DNA of 64,000 nt, taken from positions 62,001 to 126,000 of the forward strand of contig NZ_JAYMFF010000011.1 of NCBI RefSeq assembly GCF_035989245.1, written 5' to 3'. The notes under the pieces were generated by a model. That model worked only from the letters and a program-made list of their open reading frames with translations, searched no databases and was not told where the DNA came from. The number at the start of each line of letters is the position of its first letter. Positions within the stretch are counted from its first letter, which is position 1. Source of the DNA: Adlercreutzia wanghongyangiae (GTDB taxonomy: Bacteria > Actinomycetota > Coriobacteriia > Coriobacteriales > Eggerthellaceae). A program made the translations under genes and the position numbers. Of the stretch, positions 44,127 to 52,821 are shown in pieces.

Positions 44127-45596
44127 CTATAGAGCGGTCTCGAGAAGCTCGGCGGCCTCGGCCTTCGAATGGACGCCCAGCTTACCGTACGCATGGCGCA
44201 GGTGCGTCTTCACCGTGTTGGCCGACAGATACAGCTCTTGCTCGATCTGCGATCGCGTCTTGCCCTGCAGCGCCAAGGTGAGCAGCTCGGACTCTCGCGC
44301 GGTAAGGCCGTAGCGCTCGGCCAAAGCGTCGCAGCGCGCCAGAAACAGCTCGTGGGGGCCCGGCTCGTGCTCGTCGGTACCGATGCCCACGCCCTGGGCT
44401 CCCCAGTCGGCGTTCACCGCCGTCTCGCTCTTCCAAATGAGCACGCACACGAGCACCAGCACCAAACCCGCCAGCGCCACCACCACGCGCACCAGCTGGC
44501 TGTCGTGCAGCGCCGTGGCCTGCACGAAGCGCATAAGCAGCAAGCCGGCCAGCAGGGGGAGCTCGGTGCATGCGCGCGTCACGGCGAACAGGCGCAGGCT
44601 GGGCACCTCGTAGCGGCGCACAATGCCCACCAGCACCAACAACACGAAAAACGTGAAGAACACGAAGGCGAATTTGGCAGTGAACGAAATCGCATTGCCC
44701 AGAAACCCGGCACCGAACGGCACCAGCACCAACGATGCCACCGCCAGCCCCAGGGCGGCCAGAGCCAGGGTGCGCGCGTCCAGCTTGTCGCGACGCAGCC
44801 ACGCCAGCCCCAGCACCACCACCCCGAAGGCGCCGGTAGCGAGGATGCGGTGGATGGAGCCCATGTAGTCGGCGTTGGCCATGAACAGGCTCGACGTGCC
44901 CATGATAAAGCTGCCTATGGCCATGATGGCGAGCAACTTCAGCGGCATGGGATAACGCTGGGCCGCATCGGCGGGCGATTCCGAGGGCAGCACCCTCAGG
45001 GAAAGGGCCGCGGCCACCATAGACGCCAGCGGGCAAAGCGCCGTGGCCATCACGGCAAACGGAGGACGAAGCATGGCGATCAGGCAGGAAACGAGCAGCG
45101 CCGTGATGCACGAAAGGGCTCCGTCTACGATGGCCTGGGTCATGCCCATGGAGCAGTACACCTGGCCCCACAGGCAGAACAGCAGGGCACCGCCCACAGC
45201 CGCGGGAACCGCAAGGGAGAACACGGCCGCATAGGGCCATTCCCCGGGCAGGGCCCCCAGCCCGATCAATGCCGTCAGCACCGCCGTAAGCGTGGCCAGC
45301 GCAAAGCACGCCCGGGCATGATTCGACAGAACGCCTATCCTGCGCGCTCCTAGGGCCAAGACGATGAACGTGCCGATGTCGCCGACGCGCATGCCCATGT
45401 CGAAGGCGGTGCGGGCATCTAAGTCGCAACCCGGGCCGGGGAAGATGAGGGAGATATGGGTGCAGCTCAGCCACGCAATGAACAGCCCCATGCCCAGGAA
45501 GCGCACCGGGAAGATGCGCGCCGCCGAGGCCTCCTGCTCGAAATCGTAGGACGCCTCCTGCCCGCATCCCGGTGCCGGACGCTGCTTATCTGCCAT
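44127..45596 (-). CDS. LuxR-family regulator with multi-pass membrane sensor (LuxR 4)
   Basis: The protein has 489 residues. About twelve hydrophobic segments are followed by a LuxR helix-turn-helix (LTARESELLTLALQGKTRSQI, SANTVKTHLRHAYGKLGVHS). It lies 122 bases downstream of the cytochrome and flavoprotein 6 genes on the same strand, with a hairpin between, and is the likely regulator of that pair or of flavoprotein 5. The ATG at 45596 follows GAGGAAGG. A longer frame runs back into the cytochrome gene and is spurious. Confidence 0.84.
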   Translation of the reverse strand: MADKQRPAPGCGQEASYDFEQEASAARIFPVRFLGMGLFIAWLSCTHISLIFPGPGCDLDARTAFDMGMRVGDIGTFIVLALGARRIGVLSNHARACFALATLTAVLTALIGLGALPGEWPYAAVFSLAVPAAVGGALLFCLWGQVYCSMGMTQAIVDGALSCITALLVSCLIAMLRPPFAVMATALCPLASMVAAALSLRVLPSESPADAAQRYPMPLKLLAIMAIGSFIMGTSSLFMANADYMGSIHRILATGAFGVVVLGLAWLRRDKLDARTLALAALGLAVASLVLVPFGAGFLGNAISFTAKFAFVFFTFFVLLVLVGIVRRYEVPSLRLFAVTRACTELPLLAGLLLMRFVQATALHDSQLVRVVVALAGLVLVLVCVLIWKSETAVNADWGAQGVGIGTDEHEPGPHELFLARCDALAERYGLTARESELLTLALQGKTRSQIEQELYLSANTVKTHLRHAYGKLGVHSKAEAAELLETAL

Positions 45597-45667
45597 GAAA
45601 TCCCTTCCTCGCTCCCCGTTTACCAGGCAGTATAGCAACCGCCACGCCGAATAGCCAGCCACACGCA

Positions 45668-45693
45668 AAGGGAGCGACCGCAGTCGCTCCCTT
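45668..45693 (-). terminator. Terminator after the cytochrome gene
   Basis: An 11-bp stem (AAGGGAGCGAC with GTCGCTCCCTT) around CGCA lies about 25 bases after the cytochrome stop. On the minus strand only TTTG follows, so termination may be partial. Confidence 0.65.
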
Positions 45694-45718
45694 GAAACGG
45701 CGTCTTTGCTGCCTCGTC

Positions 45719-46225
45719 CTAGACGGTCATCTCCTGGCCGCCGTTGGGGTGGCACTGCCCGCAGATATCGACCTGCTCGGCATGGCCCTTGTGGCACTCG
45801 TTGCAATCCTCGATGGTGCCGTGAATGGAATCGTGGGGATTGTAGTCGCCCAGATCTGCCGTACGCTCGGCCAGCGCGTCCCACGAGACATGGCAGTCGG
45901 AGCTGAGGCAGGTGGCGGTGTCGTTGTAGAACGTGCTCGAGCAGTCCGGCTCGCCCTCGATGCCGGCAGCCGCCAGCTGGTCGGCCAGGTTCCCCTGATG
46001 GCACGACGCGCAATCCTGGCCCAGAGCCGCGTGGTAGCCGGCCAGACCGGCCCCGTCCTCGGCATTGCTCCCATGCACGGGATACGCCGCCGCCAGATCG
46101 CCCGTGTCGGCGAGGGCGCCATCAGAGGCACCGCCGGCGGGCGCGCAACCCGCAGCCAGGCACAGACCGAACGCGATCGCAACCGCCGCCGCGGCGACGC
46201 CCTTCAAACGCAGTGACTTCCTCAT
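45719..46225 (-). CDS. Tetraheme cytochrome c lipoprotein
   Basis: The protein has 168 residues. A signal peptide with lipobox (LAAGC, Cys27) anchors it outside the membrane. Four heme sites are visible: CASCH (72-76), CLSSDCH (106-112, the rarer C-X4-C-H form), CNECH (141-145) and CGQCH (155-159). Extra His residues could serve as second axial ligands. It lies three bases after the flavoprotein 6 stop, with its ribosome site AGGGGGTG inside that gene, so the two proteins should be made together. It likely passes electrons to flavoprotein 6, as cytochrome domains do in flavocytochrome fumarate reductases. Confidence 0.9.
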   Translation of the reverse strand: MRKSLRLKGVAAAAVAIAFGLCLAAGCAPAGGASDGALADTGDLAAAYPVHGSNAEDGAGLAGYHAALGQDCASCHQGNLADQLAAAGIEGEPDCSSTFYNDTATCLSSDCHVSWDALAERTADLGDYNPHDSIHGTIEDCNECHKGHAEQVDICGQCHPNGGQEMTV

Positions 46226-46228
46226 TGC

Positions 46229-47971
46229 CTACACCCCCTGAGCGGCACTCTGGCCGGAAACGAAACCGAATGTAACGCAACGGCCGATGGACGGGCCGAA
46301 GATATGGCGCGGATAGTTCGTGTGGAAGAACCCGCCCGAGGCCCCGCCGGCGGCGTACAGACCCGGAATAACCTCGTTGTCGTAGTCGAGCACGCGGCAC
46401 TCGTAATCCACCACCAGGCCGGATACCGTAGCCAGAATGGAGGACTGGTGCTTCACGGCGTAGTACTTCTCACCCTCGATCTTCACGGCCTTTTCCATGG
46501 GGCGGTTGAAGTCCTCGTCCAGCTTGTTGTCGACGAAGGTGTTGAAGCGCGCCACCTCGGCCACCAGGGTGTCGGCGGGCACCTCCATCAAGGCTGCCAG
46601 CTCTTCCAGGCTGTCGGCCTCGAACGCCCAGCCCTTCTCCTTGAACGGCTCCAGGGCCTCCAGCACCGCGGGAGCCGGCACCTGGGCGGAGCTGGCCACG
46701 CGCCAGCAGTTCTCGCCGTAATGGCGCTGGGCGGTAATGGCGTTGGAACGCGCCTGGAACGGCAGCGACTCGGAGGCGAAGCGACGGCCCTCCTCGTTGA
46801 TCATCAGGCCGCCGGCCACCAGGCCCGTAATGCCCAGGTTAGAGGAATAGAAGGACTCGGGGCTGCCGAAATCGAAGTTCATAACAGCCGCCGGCAGCGG
46901 ATCCATCTGGCCGCCCACGGCCAGGCCCATCAGCTGGCCGTCGCCGGTGGTGCCGTAATTGGGGCACCACGAGGCGGCGTTGGCGATGTCCTCGGGACGG
47001 CACCAGGCCTTCAGCATAGCCGGGTTGGCATCGAAGCCGCCCGTGGCGAGCACCACGCCCTTGGCCGCGTTCACGCGGAAGTAGCCTTCGCCGTCTTTGC
47101 AGATGGCGCCGGTCACCCGGCCGCCCTCCTCGCGCTCCAGCTTCACCACGGCGCTGCGGTAGCGCACCTCGGCGTTGGCGCGCTTGGAAAGCGTGTTCGC
47201 CAGATCCTTCACAATGTAGATGCCCGCGCCGCCGGCGTTCTTGATGGTCTGCTCGGACCACTGGGGCGACGTGAAGGTCACCTCAGTCTGCGGCACGTCG
47301 AAGTGGTGGGCGTTCTCGTTGTTGATCTTGAAGCCCTCGGTGATTTCACCTTCGCCCTCATCGAACTTGGCCTGAAGCCAGTCGGCGGCTTCCGGCGAGC
47401 GATCGGCCCACAGCTTGATGGGATCGATGGGCACGCGGTAGTAGGCGGCGTGGCGCATGCGGTCCATCATCAGCGGCTTGTCGCACACATAGTCCGCCGC
47501 GGCCATGGCGGCACCGCCCGTGACGCCCATGCCCTCGAACATGCCGCGGCCCTCGCTCATCTTCTCGAGGCAGAGCACGCGGGTGGCGCCGTCATCGGAT
47601 GCCGACAGCGCGGCGCACACGCCGGTAATGCCGCAACCGGCCACCAGCACGTCGGTCTCCTCGGTGCGCACGATCTCGTCCTCGCCAATCTCGCGCAGCT
47701 CGAAGGCCACCTTGCCCTGACGGTCCATGTCCGTCGGCGCGTCCACCACGGGCACGTAGCGCACCTTGGTGGGGAACACCTGGGCGTACAGGTCGGTATC
47801 GAAGTTCGCGATGCCCGCTTCAACCGTCGCGGCGCCCTCTTCCTCGGCAAAGGCGCGCACGGGGGGAACCGCGGCAAAAGCGCCCGCCGCCGCAGCCGAT
47901 CCCAAAAGGGCGATGCCGCCGGCCTTCAGGAAGTCGCGGCGACTCGGCGCGAAGCTTTTCGCCTTCTCCAT
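46229..47971 (-). CDS. Tat-exported FAD-dependent reductase paired with a cytochrome (flavoprotein 6)
   Basis: The protein has 580 residues. The Tat motif SRRDFLK is present but no lipobox. A signal-peptidase I site (VRAFA-E) fits, so it is released or held by its partner. The FAD-binding GCGITGVCAALSA lies further in than in the other copies, after about 90 residues, and PGLYAAGGASGGFFHTNYPR lies near the end. The Arg in TNYPRHIFGPSIG may take the place of the catalytic loop Arg. The ATG at 47971 has AAGGAGG; the GTG two codons earlier is too close to that site. The tetraheme gene follows immediately. Confidence 0.88.
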   Translation of the reverse strand: MEKAKSFAPSRRDFLKAGGIALLGSAAAAGAFAAVPPVRAFAEEEGAATVEAGIANFDTDLYAQVFPTKVRYVPVVDAPTDMDRQGKVAFELREIGEDEIVRTEETDVLVAGCGITGVCAALSASDDGATRVLCLEKMSEGRGMFEGMGVTGGAAMAAADYVCDKPLMMDRMRHAAYYRVPIDPIKLWADRSPEAADWLQAKFDEGEGEITEGFKINNENAHHFDVPQTEVTFTSPQWSEQTIKNAGGAGIYIVKDLANTLSKRANAEVRYRSAVVKLEREEGGRVTGAICKDGEGYFRVNAAKGVVLATGGFDANPAMLKAWCRPEDIANAASWCPNYGTTGDGQLMGLAVGGQMDPLPAAVMNFDFGSPESFYSSNLGITGLVAGGLMINEEGRRFASESLPFQARSNAITAQRHYGENCWRVASSAQVPAPAVLEALEPFKEKGWAFEADSLEELAALMEVPADTLVAEVARFNTFVDNKLDEDFNRPMEKAVKIEGEKYYAVKHQSSILATVSGLVVDYECRVLDYDNEVIPGLYAAGGASGGFFHTNYPRHIFGPSIGRCVTFGFVSGQSAAQGV

Positions 47972-48147
47972 CTTCACTCCTCCTTCAACGATGTCTCCCG
48001 AACGCGGGCGCCGCCGTCAAGCGCGGGCTCGCGTCTCTCGTGAACGCATTGTGAAGGCGAAAGAAGCTTTTGTCGTGGGTGAAAGGGGCGAAACGCGGGT
48101 GCGATATAGGCTCACCCCCTCTCTCACCCCATAGTTGACCAGGGAAT

Positions 48148-49677
48148 TTACCGAACACCCTTCTCGGTTTTGGCGACCACCAGGAACAGCGCCAGGGCTG
48201 CGGCGCCTACCACGGCCATGGCCAGGTACAGGTTCGCGTACCCGATGAGCGGGGCCACAAGGCCCAGCAGGATGGGGCCGATGCCCACGCCCACGTCGAG
48301 CAGCATGTAGAAGGTGGCGTTGGCCACCGAAAGCCGCGCATCGCTCGTCACGCGCACGGCCATGGCCAGGCCGCACGACTGCACCGTACCCACGCCGAAG
48401 CCGAGCAGCGCCGCCGCGCCCAAGATCATCCAGTCGTTGGCGGCGAAGGCGAGCACCACCATGCCGGCAACGAACGACGCGAAAGCCGGCACCATGACCG
48501 GATGCGGCCCCACGCGGTCGAAGGCGCGGCCGGTGAAGGGGCGCGTGATGAACATGGCCAGGGCGTACACCACGAAGAACACGCTGGCCGCGCGGGCCAG
48601 GCCGATTTCGGTGGCGTAGGGCGTGAGGAACGTGAGCAGGCTGGAATAGCCGAAGAACAGAAGGCCGCACACCACGGCGATGGGCAGCACGCCAGCCTCC
48701 ACGAAGCGCGCGAGCGGCGAGTGCTCCACCTTCGCGGTGACCACCTCTTCCAAATGAGTAGAGGGCACGCGGCTGCAGGCCGGGCAGTCGGTATCGGTGC
48801 CGGCGCACACGGGACAGACCGCGTCGTCGGCGGCAGCAGCCGGCGTGCTGACGGCGCGAGGCCCATCGGCAACGGCAGCGGCATCCTCGCGTGCCTCCTC
48901 CACGGGTGCAGCGGCCAGGACGGCAGCTGCGGCGTCGTCGGCCGCCTCAACCTCGGCCACGGCACGCGACGACGAGCCCTTCACCTTCGTAGCCGTCCCG
49001 GGACGCAGAAGCAGCGCCGCGGGAATGGACGCGGCCACCAGCACGCTCGCCACCGTGAACACCACCGGGTAGCCGAAGTTGTTCGCCAGGAAAATGCCGG
49101 CGAACGGGCCGATGGCGCTGCCCAGGGTGATGGACAGCATGAAGTAGCCGATGCCCTCGCCCTTGCGCTCGGGCGGCACCACGCTGGTGATCACCGTAGC
49201 GACGGTGGTGGAGCACACGCCGTAGGCGAACCCGTGAACCAGGCGCACGCCGATGAGCGCGCCGATAGGTTCGTTCAGCAGGTAGAGCGCCGTGAGGGCC
49301 ACCTCCGCAATGCAGCCGACGATGAGCAGGGGCATGCGCCCGAAACGCTCCATGAGCGGCGCGGCGGTGAAGCGCGAGAACAGCGTGCCCACGATAAATG
49401 CGCTCGCGCAGAAGGCGGCCACCGCAGCCGGGGCCTCATACACCGCAAGCGCGTAGGCGGTCATCACCACCATGAGCATGAAGTAGTTACCCGCGATGAA
49501 GAAGTTCAGAAACGTGCCCGCCACGAAATTGCGCGTCCACAAGGGCTGGGGCGCGGGCTTGGCGCACGCGGGGGCAGCGGGCTTCGCCTGCACCCGAGCT
49601 GCAGGACGGCCCGAGCGCGTACCGGCGGAAGCGGGAGAGGTTGCGGCCGTACGGGTCGCGGCAGCAGATGAGGCCAT
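48148..49677 (-). CDS. MFS transporter with a cysteine-rich central loop
   Basis: The protein has 509 residues. The N-terminus is Ala/Pro-rich with no signal. Two blocks of about six helices follow (RFGRMPLLIVG near 110 is an MFS loop motif). The cytoplasmic loop between them is unusually long and holds CPVC and CPAC seven residues apart, a Cys4 zinc-ribbon pattern not found in ordinary MFS proteins. The start ATG overlaps the uspA stop (TAATG), so they are translated together. The substrate is unknown. Confidence 0.82.
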   Translation of the reverse strand: MASSAAATRTAATSPASAGTRSGRPAARVQAKPAAPACAKPAPQPLWTRNFVAGTFLNFFIAGNYFMLMVVMTAYALAVYEAPAAVAAFCASAFIVGTLFSRFTAAPLMERFGRMPLLIVGCIAEVALTALYLLNEPIGALIGVRLVHGFAYGVCSTTVATVITSVVPPERKGEGIGYFMLSITLGSAIGPFAGIFLANNFGYPVVFTVASVLVAASIPAALLLRPGTATKVKGSSSRAVAEVEAADDAAAAVLAAAPVEEAREDAAAVADGPRAVSTPAAAADDAVCPVCAGTDTDCPACSRVPSTHLEEVVTAKVEHSPLARFVEAGVLPIAVVCGLLFFGYSSLLTFLTPYATEIGLARAASVFFVVYALAMFITRPFTGRAFDRVGPHPVMVPAFASFVAGMVVLAFAANDWMILGAAALLGFGVGTVQSCGLAMAVRVTSDARLSVANATFYMLLDVGVGIGPILLGLVAPLIGYANLYLAMAVVGAAALALFLVVAKTEKGVR

Positions 49678-50108
49678 TAGCGGCAGTCGCCTTCTTTCGC
49701 GATAAGGACGGTCATGGGCGATTCCTTGGTGACCGCGTAGCTGACCGAGCCGAGGAATCCCTTCACCCCGCCCTGGCCGCGGCTGCCCATGATGATGAGG
49801 TCGCAGCCCTCGTCCTTCGCGCAGTTCACGATGAGATCGGCCGGGGACGTGCCCTTCAGCACCTTCACCTCGGTGGGATTGGCCATATCGGCGGCGATGG
49901 CCTCAAGCTCGCCGCGCACGGCCATGGCATCCTCCACCATGACGGTGTCCATGCCCGCCGCAGCCGAGCCCGACGAGAACAGGCGCATGACGTGCACGAG
50001 CACCACCTCAACCGCAGGGTTCTGATCGGCTATCTCGCGCATCACCTCGAGGGCGCGGTGCGATGGCGCGCTTCCGTCGTAGGCCACGAGGATCTTCTTG
50101 CACCACAT
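49677..50108 (-). CDS. Universal stress protein
   Basis: This 143-residue single-domain UspA protein has the N-terminal KKILVAYDGS and the nucleotide-binding IMGSRGQGGVKGFLGSVS motif (the G-X2-G-X9-G-S/T pattern), so it should bind ATP or AMP. The ATG at 50108 follows AAAGGATG. It is the first gene of a two-gene unit with the MFS transporter, a pairing that suggests regulation of transport by energy state. Confidence 0.88.
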   Translation of the reverse strand: MWCKKILVAYDGSAPSHRALEVMREIADQNPAVEVVLVHVMRLFSSGSAAAGMDTVMVEDAMAVRGELEAIAADMANPTEVKVLKGTSPADLIVNCAKDEGCDLIIMGSRGQGGVKGFLGSVSYAVTKESPMTVLIAKEGDCR

Positions 50109-50223
50109 GGGGGCATCCTTTCTGTCGGCGAATCTGCTCGGCGGACTGTCAAGTCCACCGATCATTGTAGCCCCGCCATGCAACCCCCACGGTTTCTTTG
50201 CAAAGTTGTTGAAAAGAACGCCA

Positions 50224-50259
50224 AGGGGCCGCTCCGCCCGAAAGCGAAAACGGCCCCTC
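50224..50259 (-). terminator. Possible terminator after the HD gene
   Basis: GGGGCCG and CGGCCCC arms close a hairpin about 75 bases after the HD gene stop. The following T run is short, so this is a weak call. Confidence 0.5.
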
Positions 50260-50334
50260 AACCCAGTGCACCGTTGCGATGCGCCGACCCGCCGCTGCCC
50301 CAGCCCCAGCCCCGGCAGCGGCAACGGCGCTCCC

Positions 50335-50934
50335 CTACTCCGCGACGAAGGTGTCGCGGTCGGGGGCGAAGGACTGCATGGCCTCGATGGTGCGGGCGAA
50401 CAGTTCGTCCAGCTCCCAGCCGAGCATCTCGGCACCCGAGGCGATCACCTCGCGGCTCACGCCGGCGGCGAAGCGCTTGTCCTTGTACTTCTTCTTCAGC
50501 GACTTCACGTTGAAGTCCATGACCGACTTGCTCGGGCGCATGACCACAGCCGCGCCGATAAGTCCCGTCAGCTCCTCGGTGGCGAACAGGATCTTCTCCA
50601 TCTGCAGCTCAGGCTTCGGCAGCTCGGGGTTGAAGTCCGACGTGTGCGACTGAATGGCGCGGATGAGCTCGGGCGTGCCGCCGGCCGCCTCGATAAGCGG
50701 CGCCGCGTAGATGGTGTGCAATTCCGGCTCGTCGTCGTGCTCCTCCCAGTCCAGATCGTGCAGCAGGCCCACGATGCCCCAGAACTCCTCGTTCTCGGCG
50801 TCGTACTCGCGGGCGAAGTAGCGCATGGTCTGCTCCACGGTCTCGCCGTGCTCCAGATGGAAGGGGTCCTGGTTGTGGGCGGCCAGCAGCTCGTAGGCCT
50901 GCTCGCGCGTCATGCCGGCGGAAAGTGCGGCCAT
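50335..50934 (-). CDS. HD-domain protein
   Basis: This 199-residue protein has the metal-binding HD pattern (HLEHGE near residue 27, LLHDLDWEEH near 57, and HTIYAAP later). These domains hydrolyse phosphoesters of nucleotides or similar. No second domain is recognisable. The ATG at 50934 follows GAGGAG. Lies alone, divergent from nothing nearby, so the substrate is unknown. Confidence 0.8.
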   Translation of the reverse strand: MAALSAGMTREQAYELLAAHNQDPFHLEHGETVEQTMRYFAREYDAENEEFWGIVGLLHDLDWEEHDDEPELHTIYAAPLIEAAGGTPELIRAIQSHTSDFNPELPKPELQMEKILFATEELTGLIGAAVVMRPSKSVMDFNVKSLKKKYKDKRFAAGVSREVIASGAEMLGWELDELFARTIEAMQSFAPDRDTFVAE

Positions 50935-51015
50935 GAACGTCTCCTCTCGTCTCGTTTTCATTCGGCACCACTATACCCACTTGCCCGGCCGACGGCCACC
51001 CGCGTTCCCACAAAA

Positions 51016-51042
51016 AGAGGGTCGCCCCTTTGGACGACCCTC
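51016..51042 (-). terminator. Terminator after the APC permease
   Basis: A GAGGGTCG arm pairs with CGACCCTC. On the minus strand TTTTTG follows. It lies about 40 bases after the permease stop. Confidence 0.85.
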
Positions 51043-51084
51043 CATCGATTCCGCTGCGCGCCGCGACAAAACGGCGCCGGAGCC

Positions 51085-52488
51085 CTACACCTCCAGGTTC
51101 TTGAAGGCCTCGGGCACTTCCTTGAAGCCCTTGGAAATGACCGCGGCAATGATAAGGCCCACGATGAACCAACTGACGCCCACGCCGTAGGTGAGCATAT
51201 CGAAGCCCGTGAACACGTAGATCAGAATGAGAATGCCGATCCAGGGGCAGATGAGGTAGCGCAGAACGGCCTTGGGACCCCGCTGCTTCTCGCGGCACCA
51301 GAAGTACCAGAACACGCCGAAGTTCAGCACGATGAACGAGGCCAGGGCGCCGAAATTGACCATGGGGGCGAGCACCGTCATGCCGCCGAACTGGCCGGCC
51401 GTCAGCGTGAGCACCAGCGAGAACGCGCCGAGGAAGATGGCGGCGATCCAGGGAGTCTGGTACTTGGGGTGCACCTTGCCGAGCACACGGGGCAGCACGC
51501 CGTCGCGGCCCATGGAGAACAGCAGGCGCGAAGAGGCGATCTGCGCGTTCATGATGTTGGCAATGCCGATAGCCACGATGTTGATAACGAGCATGAAGTT
51601 CTGCAGCAGCAGGCCGCCGGCGGCGTAGCACGCATCGAAGAAGCCCATGTCGGGGTCGGTGTTCGCCCAGTCGGGCAGGATGAGGGCGGCCACGTAGGTC
51701 TGCGCCACGAACACGACGATCATGATGCAGAGCGCGATGAGGATACCCTTGCCGATGTTCTTCTCGGGCTGGCGGGTTTCCTCGGCAAGCGTGGACATGC
51801 CGTCGAAGCCGAGGAAGGACAGGCAGGCCAGCGACACGGCCGTGGCCACGAAGTGCAGATCTACCTCGCCGGGCTTGTAGAACGGCTCGGTGGAGAACTC
51901 GCCGTAGCCGCCACCGCCGGAAACGTACATACAGCCCACGGCGATGAACACGATGAGCGCCACGATCTCCACGGCGAAGATGACCCAGTCAACGCCCTTC
52001 GACATGGTGATGCCGCGAACGTTCACGAAGGTGTTGAAGGCGACGAACACCAGCACCCACAGCCACCAGGGCGATCCGGGCACCAGCGTCGTGCCCCAGT
52101 TGGCCACCATGACCAGCAAAAGCGAGGGGACCAGGATGTAATCCAGCAGAATGAGCCAGCCGGACATGAAGCCCACGTGGGGGTTGATGGCGCGCTGCAC
52201 ATAGGAGTACACCGACCCGGCAATGGGGAACTTGTTGGACATGGCCGCGTAGCTGAGGGCCGTGAAGCTGATGGCCACGAAGCCGATGATGTACACCAGC
52301 GGGGTGAGGCCGCCGGAATCGACCTGCAGCGAGCCCCAGATAGACTGCGGCGCAATGAGCACCATGAACAGAACGCCGTACAAAACGACGTCGTGGAGTT
52401 GCAACCCGCGGCGCAGCTCCTGCTTGTAGCCGAACGCCTCGATGTCCTCACCGAGGCCGATGGTCGGCTCTTGGACGGGCTTTCCCAT
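51085..52488 (-). CDS. APC-family amino acid permease
   Basis: This 467-residue protein has about twelve membrane segments. GLQLHDVVLYGVLFMV near the start, FLGFDGMSTLAEETRQPEKNI in the middle and SRLLFSMGRDGVLPRVLGKV are signatures of the amino acid/polyamine/organocation family. The ATG at 52488 follows AAAGGAG with six bases between. Two ATGs upstream (at 52494) are less well placed. It lies upstream of the HD gene and is probably a single-gene unit. Substrate probably an amino acid, not further resolvable. Confidence 0.88.
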   Translation of the reverse strand: MGKPVQEPTIGLGEDIEAFGYKQELRRGLQLHDVVLYGVLFMVLIAPQSIWGSLQVDSGGLTPLVYIIGFVAISFTALSYAAMSNKFPIAGSVYSYVQRAINPHVGFMSGWLILLDYILVPSLLLVMVANWGTTLVPGSPWWLWVLVFVAFNTFVNVRGITMSKGVDWVIFAVEIVALIVFIAVGCMYVSGGGGYGEFSTEPFYKPGEVDLHFVATAVSLACLSFLGFDGMSTLAEETRQPEKNIGKGILIALCIMIVVFVAQTYVAALILPDWANTDPDMGFFDACYAAGGLLLQNFMLVINIVAIGIANIMNAQIASSRLLFSMGRDGVLPRVLGKVHPKYQTPWIAAIFLGAFSLVLTLTAGQFGGMTVLAPMVNFGALASFIVLNFGVFWYFWCREKQRGPKAVLRYLICPWIGILILIYVFTGFDMLTYGVGVSWFIVGLIIAAVISKGFKEVPEAFKNLEV

Positions 52489-52736
52489 ACCCATCTCCTT
52501 TCCCTTGGGACCGCGACCCCCGGCGCGATGCGCTGTGCGCGACCGGCGCGCCCAGAGTGCCCGCGGCCTTCCTCTCTGCAATCGCTGTGTCGCGACGCGG
52601 CAGGATGCGCGAGGCGCTCTGCGAGGTCGCGGCACTACGATAGGGGCATTATGCGCCGCCCAGAAACACGGCGGCAGCGCGCGAACGCGGTTTTCGCCCC
52701 GATGGGGCAAAATGGCGGCGTTTCGGTTGAGCGCAC

Positions 52737-52765
52737 AAAAACGGCGCCCCTTGGGGGACGCCGCG
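52737..52765 (-). terminator. Terminator of the acetamidase gene
   Basis: On the minus strand GCGGCGTCCCC and GGGGCGCCGT form a stem around CAA, followed by TTTTTG. The 333-bp gap 52489-52821 otherwise holds the APC promoter region and no gene. Confidence 0.85.
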
Positions 52766-52821
52766 CATTGCGAAGCCGAAGCCGGGCACCGACGCCATCG
52801 CGGCCGGCGCGGCCGGGCCCT

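Noticed and set aside
44169..45353. 394-residue plus-strand frame opposite LuxR 4
   Set aside because: Gln/His-rich mirror of the LuxR gene. The minus frame has membrane segments and an HTH.
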